This document shows, piece after piece, positions 48,701 to 59,937 of a stretch of DNA of 64,000 nt (position 1 is its first letter; every line of letters begins with the position of its first letter). The stretch comes from Acorus gramineus. Its lineage: Eukaryota > Streptophyta > Magnoliopsida > Acorales > Acoraceae. Location: contig CM060847.1 of the NCBI GenBank assembly GCA_030737835.1, positions 6,104,484-6,168,483 on the forward strand. Direction: 5' to 3'. The translations under genes and the position numbers were made by a program. The notes beneath the pieces are model-generated. The model was not told the origin of the DNA. It worked only from the letters and a program-made list of their open reading frames with translations, and did no database searches.

Positions 48701-50827
48701 TTATTGACACATATCTGAATCCTTGTAACTGGCAGGACCGGGATGGGCTTGTTATTGGTGAAGGAGCAGGTGTTCTACTCTTAGAAGAGCTAGAGCACGC
48801 TAAGGTTTAAGCTTGCACATGCTGATAAATTCCAAGAATAATTGGTATGATTTCTTTTTATGTTTTAAAAAACCATATTTTTTTCTTTGTCTTTTTCTTG
48901 TACAGAAACGCGGAGCCAAAATTTATGCCGAGTTTTTGGGTGGAAGCTTAACATGTGATGCTTATCACACGACTGAGCCCCATCCTGATGGTATAGAATT
49001 CTATTTTTTATCCATATATATTACTGGTATATATGATCAAGGTGTTTCTCATCCATCTGGAAAAAATTAATGTTTCTTTTACCCTTGGAAATTATTTTAT
49101 CGATATATATTATATGGTATTTACGATCGTTGTGTTTCTCTTTCTTCTGAAAAAAAAATTGTTCCTTTACCCCTGGAATTAATGAATTTTGTTTGATGTG
49201 TTCATGAAAATTTCTGGTGCTTCCTCGCTTCTTGTGCATTTTCTCCGAGTGTTTTATTATTTCTGAGCAATAAGTTGCACTGCTGATTTAATAATTCTAT
49301 CATTGGTCGATCCACTCAATATATTATTTCTATATTAATTTTGTGTAGACCAAAATTTAACCATGAATCATGTTTAAGATTTTCATTTATTAAAATTGGA
49401 AATCAGGGATGGGTGTTGTTATTTGCGTAGAGAAGGCCTTAGCTCAATCAGGTGTGGCCAGAGAAGATGTAAATTATGTAAACGCTCATGCCACATCAAC
49501 ATTGTCTGGTGATCTAAGAGAGTATCAGGCTCTCATCCACTGTTTTGGCCAGAATCCTGAGGTATCTTCATAATGCTTGGAAAATCTTTGGTCCTTCATT
49601 CTTCTGGTGGTGAGGTTGCTACAATGAACTGAAAATTGGCAGTTTTGTAGCTGAGAGTGAACTCCACAAAGTCTATGATCGGTCACCTATTAGGAGCAGC
49701 TGGTGGTGTTGAAGCTGTTGCCACCATACAGGTAATTGAATTTTAGCATCGCTTACATTAGTTGGATGTCTCATGAAATCATGGTATGTGATTACTGCAA
49801 TTTGAGTTGAATGTTTTTCATTAAACTATAATTTATTTTGTTAATGGTATATGTGATTTTTTGTTTTTTTTTTATGTTTTTTTTTTACATATTTACGTAT
49901 CATAAAACTGTAACTTAGAACGTTAATCCAATATCATGCCTGCATTGGTCTTTGGGGCATTTATCTATTCAATGGTTCTCTAGCTGTTGTCCTCTATACA
50001 GATCAATTAAATACAGTTAGCAAATTCAATGCATTATGCAAAATGCTTTGGCCATTTGTTATTGATTTATAGCTTTCTCATGGGGTTTAGTTCTGAATAA
50101 TTGAGTAGATTCAGACCATGAGTTCAAGTAAATTTATATATTGCAATTGTGAATGTATTTCCCTCTGTTTCATAATGATCTGCAAGATGGTGAACAAGAA
50201 TGCTCCTTCTTTCCGCTAATGTTACCTTGTCAAATCACACATTGCACTCATTTATTATAAATCTTCATTTGTATGGTGTTTGCCTAACCCTTTAAATGAC
50301 AATGGATGCTTGATGTCTATAGGCAATCCGAACAGGGTGGGTCCATCCAAATATTAATCTTGAAAACCCAGAGGAAGGCATTGTACGTTCTTCTGTTCCC
50401 AGCTATTATTTACTTCATTGACATCCGCTGCTGTTTGGTGCTTGCATAAAATTCAGGAAATTATAAGCCTTCAATTACAGCCTTTGGATGGTTATATGAA
50501 AGTTCACAAGCTAACTTGTCAATCCCCAATATGAGATTGACACGTGACTTAAATTGTCACATAACTCACATGTTTAAAGGAACCAACGAGTACTGATGGG
50601 ATCTGATCCCACATAATCCCACATCCATTTTATTTTGGAATCTGTTATTTGTGATCAAGAGCCAACACTGACATGCAGTACATTTTGTTTATCTGTTCCA
50701 GGACACTAAGGTACTAGTGGGTCCGAAAAAGGAGAGGCTGGACGTGAAGGTTGGGTTGTCCAATTCATTAGGCTTTGGTGGCCACAACTCTTCCATCTTG
50801 TTTGCTCCATACAAGCCCTCTTCTTAG
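45761..50827 (+). CDS. KAS2: 3-oxoacyl-[acyl-carrier-protein] synthase II, plastid (KAS II)
   Basis: KAS II condenses malonyl-ACP with C16 acyl-ACP to make C18 in plastid fatty-acid synthesis. Exons: 45761-45878, 46613-46818, 46973-47176, 47553-47663, 47779-47874, 47974-48019, 48139-48218, 48736-48804, 48906-48990, 49407-49561, 49651-49731, 50323-50382, 50702-50827 (1437 nt, 478 aa, phases match). The first 48 residues are basic and serine-containing ([16 protein letters not shown]), a probable short plastid transit peptide. The core starts [16 protein letters not shown]. The catalytic triad is present: Cys in STACATSN, His in NAHATST, His in [17 protein letters not shown] rather than KAS I is indicated by [34 protein letters not shown] and [12 protein letters not shown]. 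Odd points are [10 protein letters not shown], where Arg is usual in place of Asn, and [10 protein letters not shown], where Phe is usual in place of Leu. The ATG at 45726 is followed by a stop after five codons, so 45761 was chosen. Confidence 0.93.
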
Positions 50828-52063
50828 GTATTATGCCTAAACAACACCATGACTGGATAACAGCTATAGCTTTTATAGCCTTTCAGTGGTCCCACCAATT
50901 GGAGTTTCATAAGAAATGAAGCCAAACGTGACTTTCGAATCCGGCAAAGTCCACCTGAAGATGCCCTTGTTACATATTCTTTTGTTTCATAGTCCATTAT
51001 GTGATAGTGATGTCGGCCACTAGTTACATATAGCTTGACAAAAAAAAAAAAAAAGCACCCAGTGATTGTTATCCATGGTGTCCAAATTGTCTATTTTGTT
51101 TCTCAAATAGTATGTTGTGTTGCAATTAAAATATGGTCAGATTTCAGGTTTTCATCTCTGGTTCTTGTTTGTGGTTTCTCCGGGTCTGATGTCATCGTAT
51201 TTGTTATTATTTTATATAATGCCAACGTGAAGATGAATGTAGTATGTAACTATACTAAATGTGCATTTGGTTGCGTGATTGCAAAACTGATTTTATATGA
51301 ATTTGGATTTTAAAACTGATTATGCAGAAAACCTATCCCCCTCTCCCTGTCCAGCTTTTGGAAATCACATTTTCAGATACTATTTGCTTGAAATCTGTCC
51401 GAAAGAAGCTATTATAATAAAACTGTTTAGTTGTACGATTGCAGAAATAGTTTTCTACAAAAGCAAAAGATGTTTAATCGTATAACTAAATGCTGCCTAA
51501 TTAGTAAGCCTACAAAATTTTCAATTGAGTTTTTTTTTTTAGAGTCCGGTAAACAATTTTTACCTTGATATTATAGTGTTGAAATGGCAGAAGTATAAAA
51601 TTTTACAAAAGAGAAGAAAAGTAAAACAACATATAAAACAAAATAAGACAACGCAATCTCCGAGTAGGAGAGGTTTCTACCCGAGCCATTCGTCGTTTTG
51701 TATTATTATTATTTCATATCCAAAATGTGTAAAATATGTGATTACTTGGAATACTTTTTTTTTTTAGGGAAGATTGATTACTTAAAAACACTTATCGGGA
51801 TTCCTTCCATTTATTATCATTGTTTGAATGCCTGCATAAACAGTTGCCATTCCATAAAAATGAAAGATCTACGTCTTGTTATTTGTTAGGTGCATCAAAG
51901 ACTCCATAAATACATGTCACATTGTTTCTCCCCACTAATAACAGATTTTAAGTCCGTAGTTAATGGTCTTCAGGTTCGGTCTGGTGCTACGCGGGTCCAC
52001 TCGATTAGACCGAACCTTTATACGTGTCCCACAACTGCAACTCGAGCTGTAAGTTGAGCTGTC
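50828..52063. other. Intergenic spacer
   Basis: It holds the KAS II 3' UTR and the upstream region of the next gene. It includes a MITE-like segment (51261-51496) and an A-rich patch at 51040. No gene seen. Confidence 0.5.
51261..51496. mobile_element. MITE-like element related to the 41916 element
   Basis: The left end GCATTTGGTTGCGTGATTG and the reverse complement of the right end (GCAGCATTTAGTTATACGAT) are similar. The GTTGCGTGATTGCAAAA motif recurs in the 41916-42221 element. No coding capacity. Confidence 0.5.
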
Positions 52064-52070
52064 TATATAA
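52064..52070 (+). promoter_or_regulatory. TATA box for the 52178 gene
   Basis: TATATAA lies about 110 bp upstream of the start codon and is followed by a CT-rich leader, the usual layout of a plant core promoter. Confidence 0.6.
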
Positions 52071-52177
52071 GCAATCGATTCCCGGCATCTTCTCTTCCCT
52101 CTTCCCCCCATTTTTTTTTACCGATCCGTCGCCATCTGACGGTCCAGATTGAGAGGCAGACCTCGTCCATTGATTTG

Positions 52178-52747
52178 ATGGACCTCCTGGAGACGACGGC
52201 GCCGGTCGACGCGCTCCTCTTCAAGCGCCTGGTCTCGCTCGCCTCGGTGAGCCCACTATGGGCCTGGATCGCCGTCCTCACCGCCGCCTTCGGGTTCTGG
52301 CGGATCAGGACCGTCCATTCCGTCCCCAGCCGACAATCCGACGCTCCTCCTCCTCCTCCTCTACCGTCAGATGCCGCGAATGACGAGTCCGTCGACGGTG
52401 CTCCCCCGACCCCTTCGGAACCCGCGCCGGATGTCCACGTGGAGGAGCGGGAGTGGCAGGGGGTGACGAAGGGGAAGCTCACGGTTTACTATCACTGCGC
52501 GGACGAGGAAGTGGAGGTCGACGGGGACGGATCGGACGGTTGGGAGGTCGATCGGGGATTTGACGGCGGAGATCTGCGTTGGAAGGGAAGGGAAGCGTTT
52601 GGCGCCGTCGGATGGAGGCGGAGGAGGGGGGACCTCGGCTGGTACGGGTACCAGGATTTAACGGCGCTTAACGGTAGTGTCGTCCAGTTGTGGAACGCCG
52701 TCGAGTCACGGCGTCAAAGTATGAGGGTAGTTTCGGTATTTCGATAA
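52178..52747 (+). CDS. Intronless membrane-anchored protein of unknown function, 189 aa
   Basis: I do not recognise a named family. The protein begins MDLLETTAPVDALLFKRL. One hydrophobic segment follows at about residues 26-42 (PLWAWIAVLTAAFGFW), then a proline-rich linker, an acidic middle (CADEEVEVDGDGSDGWE) and a C-terminal block with LGWYGYQDLTALNGSVVQLW. This suggests an N-terminal membrane anchor with a soluble tail. It is GC-rich against AT-rich flanks. It has an upstream TATA box and no introns. Recognisable pieces of the same protein occur in broken frames at 59264-59712 on the other strand, so it belongs to a family rather than being a chance frame. The start is the ATG at 52178, which follows a CT-rich leader. 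Confidence 0.75.
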   Translation: MDLLETTAPVDALLFKRLVSLASVSPLWAWIAVLTAAFGFWRIRTVHSVPSRQSDAPPPPPLPSDAANDESVDGAPPTPSEPAPDVHVEEREWQGVTKGKLTVYYHCADEEVEVDGDGSDGWEVDRGFDGGDLRWKGREAFGAVGWRRRRGDLGWYGYQDLTALNGSVVQLWNAVESRRQSMRVVSVFR

Positions 52748-55663
52748 AAAGCGTACATAGATTCTCGTTTAATTGTTGTTGTAAATTTTTTTATTTTACT
52801 TTATTTGGTTTTCTACACGTATATCATTAAAAAAAAATATACTATTTATTTTTTTATCACTCCAAATAATCGGATGAATCAGAGCACTTTATACTTTATT
52901 TTTATACCTCATTTACTAAAAAATATGCTATTTCGATAAAAAGCTTACATATATGATTAAGGCTGCGTTTAGTTTGACTGAATATTAAATTTTTTGACTG
53001 AATATTAAATTTAAGTGTTGAATTATTTAGTGTTAATTGTATAAGTACCAATTATTTTATACAGTTCAAATGATAAAAACTGTTTGGTTCAACAAAAAAT
53101 ATAAGCACTTATTCAGATAAACGTGTTGATTCATCACTTAACAATAGTGCTTATTAGAAGAGTATTTTAGTCTATTTAATAAGTACTTAATATTATTTTG
53201 ATGTTTGGTTGAATATTTTAAAAAATGTTTATTTTTAAACTATTTTAAAAAATAGATTTGTTCTCTGAAATATATGTTCCACTTTAAAGTCAATATTTCA
53301 CAAACTTAAATATTTAAACAAATGTTTGTTTTTTAACTATTTTAAAAATATGAATTTGTTCCTCGAAATATATGTTCCACTTTAACGACTGAATATTTTA
53401 TAAACCTAAACCCAATAGTATTCATATAATTGCAAATCATTTCATTCTACAATTCAAACACTGATCATATCTTTTTTTTCTATCGATATACATGGAAATA
53501 CACTTCATCATATTATATCTAAACATTAATAAAAATTCAACCCATATAATAAAAATATGAACTTTTTAAACATGTCAATAAATTTGATATCCTAAATCAT
53601 AAATTACCATAATTAAATCACTTGGAAAGTCTTTCAATTGTCACAAAACAATAATTTCTCTAACAACAGTAGCATGTTATCATCATTTCTGGTGTTCAAG
53701 AGTTGCATTAATAGAAGAGAACTAAAAATTTAAAAAAGCTACAGCAAAATTTATCAATCCCACAGGGATTCTCTTCTCAACTGTAATGTCAAAAATCATT
53801 ATTTAAGCAACAATCCATCAATCATGCAGTGTTTCCAGAATATCATCTTCTCCAAACAGTTAGTACATGAGCAAACACAACAGTAAAACCAATGCTATCA
53901 GAATCACAATATTTCACATGGTGTTAAAAATGAAAATACCCACAATAAGAAATGATAATTTCATAACAGAAAACCATTGGTTCTGTTACATTGGTATATG
54001 ATAACAAATTTAAGTTAGAAGTAAATTCGAAATCAATATAACTGAATTAACAAATCAGAGTCTAATGTGATTACTGTGTGAGACATTATCATGGTTGTGT
54101 TAAGATTGCAGGTCGCAGTGTATGATCTTGGTGAAAATTTAAAAAGAAAAATCATAAAGATCATAAAACATTTTATGAACAACCAAATTTGACTTATTCT
54201 ATACATAAATCAATGAACTTTTTTTTCATTTTGGGAGTCCATACTGCCCTTTCAGCTTTGGCATCCATAATCTACCCACATAAATCATTGAATGGGAGAT
54301 CATTCATTGCAATACCAGATTTCAGATATAGTTGCAAATAAGGAATAAAATATAGTACATGACTCACCCCTGGTTTAGACAAATGCAAGGGCTGCATTTC
54401 CATGAAATGTTTGGACCTGATTTGGGAATGTTTAGACATGTGCAGCCCCAGATGACCTCAAATAAGGTCAAAGGTTTGGTTGTCATTTACATAACGATAT
54501 ACATTTCAGCCCCAAGAGTTTTTGTTCTCCTCGGATTGGGAGCTTTAAGAACCAAAAGCTTGTATTGCTGAAATTTTGAATAACATCAGAAAGACTTGAA
54601 AAAAATAAACATCAACCAAAAACTTTATCTGAAGCAGCAACATTCTTTTTTCACCTCTTCTTTATGGGTAAGCTGGGTTCAAAAAAATTCTTGAACAAGA
54701 TTAGAAAGACTTGAATTTTTTTTTTTTTTTTTAAAGATCAACCATAAAGATGATTCACAATCTGGTGGGTAGGAGTTCAACGAATGGACAATCGACAAAT
54801 CCTAGCAAATCAAGTCTCATCCTAATAAATCACATCAATAAAATCTCTCTGACAAACAAAATCTTAACCTAAAAACTAATAAATAGTAAATTAAAATAAC
54901 TCTAATAACTAAAATCCTAAATCTTCAAATTCATCATCATAGAGATTTTACTAAAATGGATGTTTAAGCATTGCCAGATCTGAACTAAATTAAATTTCTT
55001 CAAAGAAATGTGCATTGACCTAGCCTATAGATGGTTAAAGATTGAAATTTTTTTTTTAATCCCACCAACCCCTCCTAGGTCGGAACATTCACAGAGGAGG
55101 AATTCTACATCAATTTTATATCTGTGAATTCTTCATTGGGTTTTCCAAAACCAAGATCAAACCAGTAAAAATGAGAAGCCTCTTAAAGTAAGCAATTAAA
55201 TTGGGCTGAAAAGCATATGAACCTTCAGAGAATGCAATAAAGAGCTCACCACAAATCCTTCAAACACTTTCATATCAGTGATATACCATATCCTAGGCTT
55301 TAAACCAATTAATATAATAAGAAGAATTCTTACAATTGGCATACAGAAACACAATATCATTATGTTACCTGAAGCACCAGACATCTCTCTCATCCATAAT
55401 ATGTAGTGATCAGTAGACTATGGATAAATATCCTTTTCGGGGATCAATTTTTATTGTAGTTTGAACAAAAGGGTGCACACACTCATCAATAACATCATGA
55501 ATTCAAGAATTGGGTTTAGTACAAGCAGAATTTTTACTCTTATTTCAAAAAGAAAAAAGAAATGTTCTATCTATTACAGATCTGATGGCATTATAATGAG
55601 TCCTATTTGGGTTAGAGAATTCCATGGCATTTTATTAGCATAATTTCTACAAAACTCAGTACG

Positions 55664-55690
55664 ACGCGCAAAGCGCGTACACCAAACTAG
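55664..55690 (+). mobile_element. Helitron 3' terminus
   Basis: A perfect 6-bp hairpin (ACGCGC, AAA loop, GCGCGT) is followed by an 8-nt spacer and CTAG, then T. This is the CTRR-plus-hairpin signature of a Helitron 3' end inserted 5' of a T. The 5' TC end was not found, so the length of the element is unknown. Confidence 0.6.
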
Positions 55691-56788
55691 TATATATATA
55701 AATCTTGTACAATATACAACTTAATTGGTTATAAATTAAACAAGTAATGCTGATACAAATAGGATAGCTTTGTATCATTGTCGTCTATGCATGTTCATAT
55801 CCAACATTATTGGTTACAAAAAAGGTAACAGAAAGAATGATCATGTAATACAGGCAAGATCAGCAATACTCACTTTGAGAACATACATATCTGCTCTTCA
55901 CCTCAACAACAAAAGTGATCTGAATGTCCATTCTAAAATATGCCACTCAAGAAGCCCCTACAACAGAAAAAGTGCTACTCAAAATACAAAACCCCAAATG
56001 AACATAACTTCAATAGAGGAAACAAAATGCCAAATTCCATACCAGATTCCTGATGTAGTTTTTTCTTTGGTTCTGCAGGCAAAATACATGTTAATTATAC
56101 ATGTTTTCTTTACCAATTCACCAAAGCATGAACATCCATAATTTTTTAATCTTGAGACTCAAACAAGTGCACCAATTCACCAAACCACTAATTATGCATG
56201 GTTTAGGAGTGCTGAATGTTCAATGGTTAAAAATCAAGTCCGACTCAAGTGAGGTGTTTTTCATCCTTCCACCACAATTTTTTTATTTCAAAATAATGGA
56301 ACAAGAACAATATTTGAGCTGTTGAATGAAATATAGACATACACAAGTAGCTTATAATACATGTACATGAGAACATCAAAGATCAGAATACATACTACAA
56401 CACTTCTTTCTAGTATCAGAGGAAATAACCCCACATATAAAAGCATATTGAAGTGTATGTCAGCAAGCAATAAAATGCAGATAAAATCAGGCTAGTGATT
56501 AAAAGAGATTGCTCTGTTTCATTCATAATTAATTTGATGGATCATTTTAATACTGAATTTGATAATGTGAAATAGTGAGCTATTATAGGTTTCTATATGT
56601 AAATTTTGATTTCCTCATTCATGATGAAATTCATGCAGCATTCATTGAAAAATAGCACCAAAGTCTAGCAATTTAATTGATATGTTGTACTGACTAACTG
56701 GTGATATCTCTAACATTATATAATCTCCTCTCCCTGTCTTCAATCTCTAGTAACACATGCAGAACCCACTGCACTTAGAAATACATTT

Positions 56789-57920
56789 AGAGCATCTCCA
56801 ATGGGGGTCTTCATTTTGAAGACTCGCATTGGAGATTTATAACATTTGAAGACCCCTGAACTCCAATGGGGTCTTCATTTTAAAGATTTTGCTGTTTTGA
56901 AGACTCATCAACTCTAATGGTGAATCTTCAATTTTTTTTGTGTAGGTTTTCAAATCACTATTTTCATTTGTTAAAATTCACATTCTACCCTTAGTTTCTT
57001 TCATCTTTATTGTTTATTGACATTTATGTCCTAATTTTAATGTAAATAACCAAATTATATTGACTCTATATTTACATATAAAAAAATTTAATATATGTAT
57101 GTAAAGTTGCAAGTGGACTTGTATCTAATCCAGTTGTCTGACCTGATGGAATAAGACATCTCTGTATTGTCATGTCTCATAGCTTTGGATGTTTATCCTT
57201 CTTGTATGTAAAAAATCCAATGCTTATAAATAAGACATCTCTGTATTGTCATGTCTCATAGCATTGGTTTTATAGGAAAGTTTGGGAGGGATATGTGTAG
57301 ATTCAAATTTTAAAAGTTCAAATTTTAAATTTTACAATTTGAAATCTGAAATTTTAAAACCACCAAAATTTAAAATTTGAATCACCCAACAGTTGAATCG
57401 GTAACTCTTATCCTATTCATAATTCCGGTTCAATAAATAGTGTGATTTTGAACATTGCTTTTGAGCTTTAATGATTCGTTTTTTGTTATTTTGTCATGAT
57501 ATTGTTACTGTTCAAATCTGGTTAACCGGACAGTTGAATCGGTGACTCTTTATCCCATTAATTTTTCCGGTTCAATGAATGATTTGGTTTTTGAAATATT
57601 GCTTTTGAATTTTACATGAAGGTTTTTTTAATTTTTTTTTCAAAATTCCATATTTTTATTAAATACAAATGGAAAATTAGGAATTTATAATTTTGCAGGA
57701 GTTAAATATCATTTATCAAAAGTTGTTATAAGTTAACAAGGTCATTTGAGGTATTATCTTCATTGATGTGACATTTGAAAACCCAAATAGTGGGTCTCTA
57801 TATTTGGAGACTTTATTGAAAATAAAGGCTTGCATGCTTCATTTTAAAGGCCGGTTGGAGTTGGATGATGTGCTGCCTTCTTCAAATCTTCAAATTGAAG
57901 ACCGATTGGAGCTACTCTTA
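56789..57920. mobile_element. Nested 1.1 kb inverted-terminus element
   Basis: The left end AGAGCATCTCCAATGG and the reverse complement of the right end (AAGAGTAGCTCCAATCGG) are inverted. Sub-terminal GTCTTCA/TGAAGA motifs repeat on both sides. The interior has direct repeats (GACATCTCTGTATTGTCATG at about 57154 and 57233, and an ATCGGT.ACTCTT...CCGGTTCAAT unit at about 57395 and 57540). Non-coding. It resembles the common plant GAGCATCTCCAA MITE families but is larger. Confidence 0.6.
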
Positions 57921-58239
57921 AATATACACCATAAATTGTAACATCAGGAAATCAGTAAAGAAACAAATCAAGCAAACCAAAAACCCATACTAGATGTCAT
58001 TCTAGGCATGACTTTCTTACAAATTCAAACAAATTTTTTTTACTTCATCATAACAACTACTTCAACACTCACCAAAATCAGCAAAAAAAAAAAAAAATCT
58101 AATACCTTCAAAAATATCCAGTCACAGAGGAAAAAACACGTGACACATTGCAAATGCTAAAGAATCCATATGTCTACATACTCAGGCTACACAATATACA
58201 TTGCTCAACAAAAATGAGAGAGAGAGAGAGAGAAGAGAG

Positions 58240-58570
58240 GAAATATTACCTTGTCAATGGCCGGCGAGGAGATCCGGAGAGGAGGTGGTCGGATGGTGGT
58301 AGAGCACGATTAGGTGAAGAGATTTGGTGGAGATATAACGTCCTGCGATCGTGGTGGATCTGCTGTGGATGCCGGATTGGTAGATTTGGTGAGGAGATCT
58401 AGTAGAGGTCAGCGATGGTGAGCTAGGGTTTCATGAGGACCTCGATCGACAGGCGAAGAGGCATTTGATCAGGTCTACAGCGACGGTGGCGAAGATCTGA
58501 AAACGAAGCTAGGGTTTCGGGGGGTCTCACAGTCGGTGATGAGAGAAGGGTGAGGAGAGAGAGGGTGCCC
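58240..58570 (-). other. Exon-like GC-rich block (possible captured 5' UTR exon)
   Basis: Read on the minus strand, a CT-rich leader contains AAACCCTAGC motifs, typical of plant 5' UTRs, and ends CATTGACAAG before GTAATATTT, a good donor site. The frames are short and closed, so it is more like a 5' UTR exon than coding sequence. It sits just inside the right terminus of the 5.9 kb element and is far more GC-rich than the rest. Confidence 0.4.
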
Positions 58571-58839
58571 AAAAATTTGCTTTAATACTCTGCATAAATA
58601 GCTATCGTTAGGAGGGGTAAAGTGGTCTTTTCACGTTGACAGTAATTATGCGGAAGCTGAGTGCGAAAAAATAAGTGACATTCCCAACGCTGAATATTTG
58701 TAGTCTTTTTTACTGAAAGTGAAAATTTATCAGTACTTAAAAGGTGTGTGAACCAAGCACCCACGTAGCGAATAAGTGCTGAAAAAAACGTATTCAGTTA
58801 AATAAGTAATGATATTTAGCTGAACCAAACGCAGCTTAA

Positions 58840-59263
58840 AAGTGTCATGTCAACATTTTATACCTCAACTACACCCTCATTTACTACATCCTTATTTAAT
58901 GGGTGGTTGTTGCTCCAATGGATTAGTTAAATAGACTAGCTAAAATAATAGGAGGACCCACCTCTCCACGCACTCAACCTTCTCAATGTATTGTTTTTTT
59001 TTAATTCTTTTATAAGAATAATCACGTAGGTCCATAGTTAGCTAGCTAAAACACTAGCGATAATGTGAGACTCACATTTAACTTTTTTTTAATATTTCTA
59101 TTTAAACAATATTTTTATATGTTATATAATAAGTGAACACTAACCATCTTAACCTTACGGATTGGGTTGGAGTTTTCGTCACAATAAGTACATATATATA
59201 ATAATTATATATTAAGCAATGAATTACAAAACAAAATAAAAAGGGCCCGCATCGTCGATAAAA
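58840..59263. other. Spacer
   Basis: AT-rich sequence between the right flank of the 5.9 kb element and the pseudogene. It includes a short TAACTAG/GCTAG palindromic stretch near 59040. No gene seen. Confidence 0.4.
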
Positions 59264-59712
59264 TTAGTTTACACATTTATTCGACGCAATGAAACGTTTC
59301 CATACATGCCCTTCACATGACGCCGTCCCGTCAAGCGCCGTCGAGTCCTGCCGCGCGTACCACCGCAGGCCCCCCCTCCTCCATCCCCCCATCCCGTCCG
59401 TTCTCCATCCAAACCCATCCCCACCATCCACCCACCGTCGAAGTACACTGTAAACCTCCACTGCCTCTCCTCCGTCCACGTGGCACCCACCCAACGGCCG
59501 ACTCTGCCTCAGCATCATCGACGCCCGGGACGTCAGCGCGGACTTCTGGGCCCCTGATCGGAGGCTCTGGGTCGGTGGGTCCGTGGCGGCAAGGGGTTGG
59601 AATGGACGGCCCTGATGCGCCAGAGGCTGAGGACGGCGATCCATGCCCAGAAGCCGCTTTGTGGCGGCGGTGAGGCTGACGAGGCGGTTGAGAAGGAGAG
59701 CGTCGATGATTT
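59264..59712 (-). pseudogene. Frameshifted relative of the 52178 gene
   Basis: On the minus strand, pieces of the 52178 protein appear in order but in different frames: IIDALLLNRLVSLTAAT (compare PVDALLFKRLVSLAS), then in another frame FWAWIAVLSLWRIRAVHS (compare LWAWIAVL...FWRIRTVHS), then RQWRFTVYFDGG (compare KGKLTVYYH), then LRWYARQDSTALDG (compare LGWYGYQDLTALNG). At least two or three frame changes separate them, so it is a decayed copy or a heavily disrupted paralog. A TATA-like motif lies upstream (reverse strand near 59759), and a (TG)12 run sits in the leader. It is inverted relative to the 52178 gene. Sequencing error could explain one shift but not all. Confidence 0.7.
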
Positions 59713-59720
59713 CACGCTCT

Positions 59721-59744
59721 TGTGTGTGTGTGTGTGTGTGTGTG
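59721..59744 (+). repeat. (TG)12 microsatellite
   Basis: Twelve uninterrupted TG units just upstream of the pseudogene reading region. Confidence 0.95.
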
Positions 59745-59937
59745 GTTTGGTTGGTTTGTATATAGAGGGTTGCTTGGGGGAGATGTGGACCGTCGGATTT
59801 GATGGGGCCCGGGGGAATCGGAAGAGAACATGCGAGGAATCGCGAGACGGAGATGCTCTCAATTATTCGGAAGCACATTATGTGGTGCGCGATGCAGGAG
59901 GGGACAGCCGGCGGTGTCGGCTAGGAGACGGTCTTTA

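Larger units (their letters stand above)
52961..58836. mobile_element. 5.9 kb segment with inverted termini and TAA duplication (PIF/Harbinger-like, non-autonomous)
   Basis: The left end GGCTGCGTTTAGTTTGACTG and the reverse complement of the right end (AGCTGCGTTTGGTTCAGCT) are inverted and similar. TAA flanks both sides (52958-52960, 58837-58839). A 3-bp TAA/TTA duplication with GG-starting termini fits PIF/Harbinger. The termini also share degenerate motifs such as AAGCACTTATTC with its reverse complement. No transposase is recognisable. The interior holds a nested element (56789-57920), a Helitron-type 3' end (55664-55690) and an exon-like GC-rich block near the right end. The outer boundaries are well supported. 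The class assignment is an inference. Confidence 0.65.

Noticed and set aside
59264..59878. A functional 204-codon protein on the minus strand
   Set aside because: Similarity to the 52178 protein jumps between three frames, so the single open frame is not the ancestral one.
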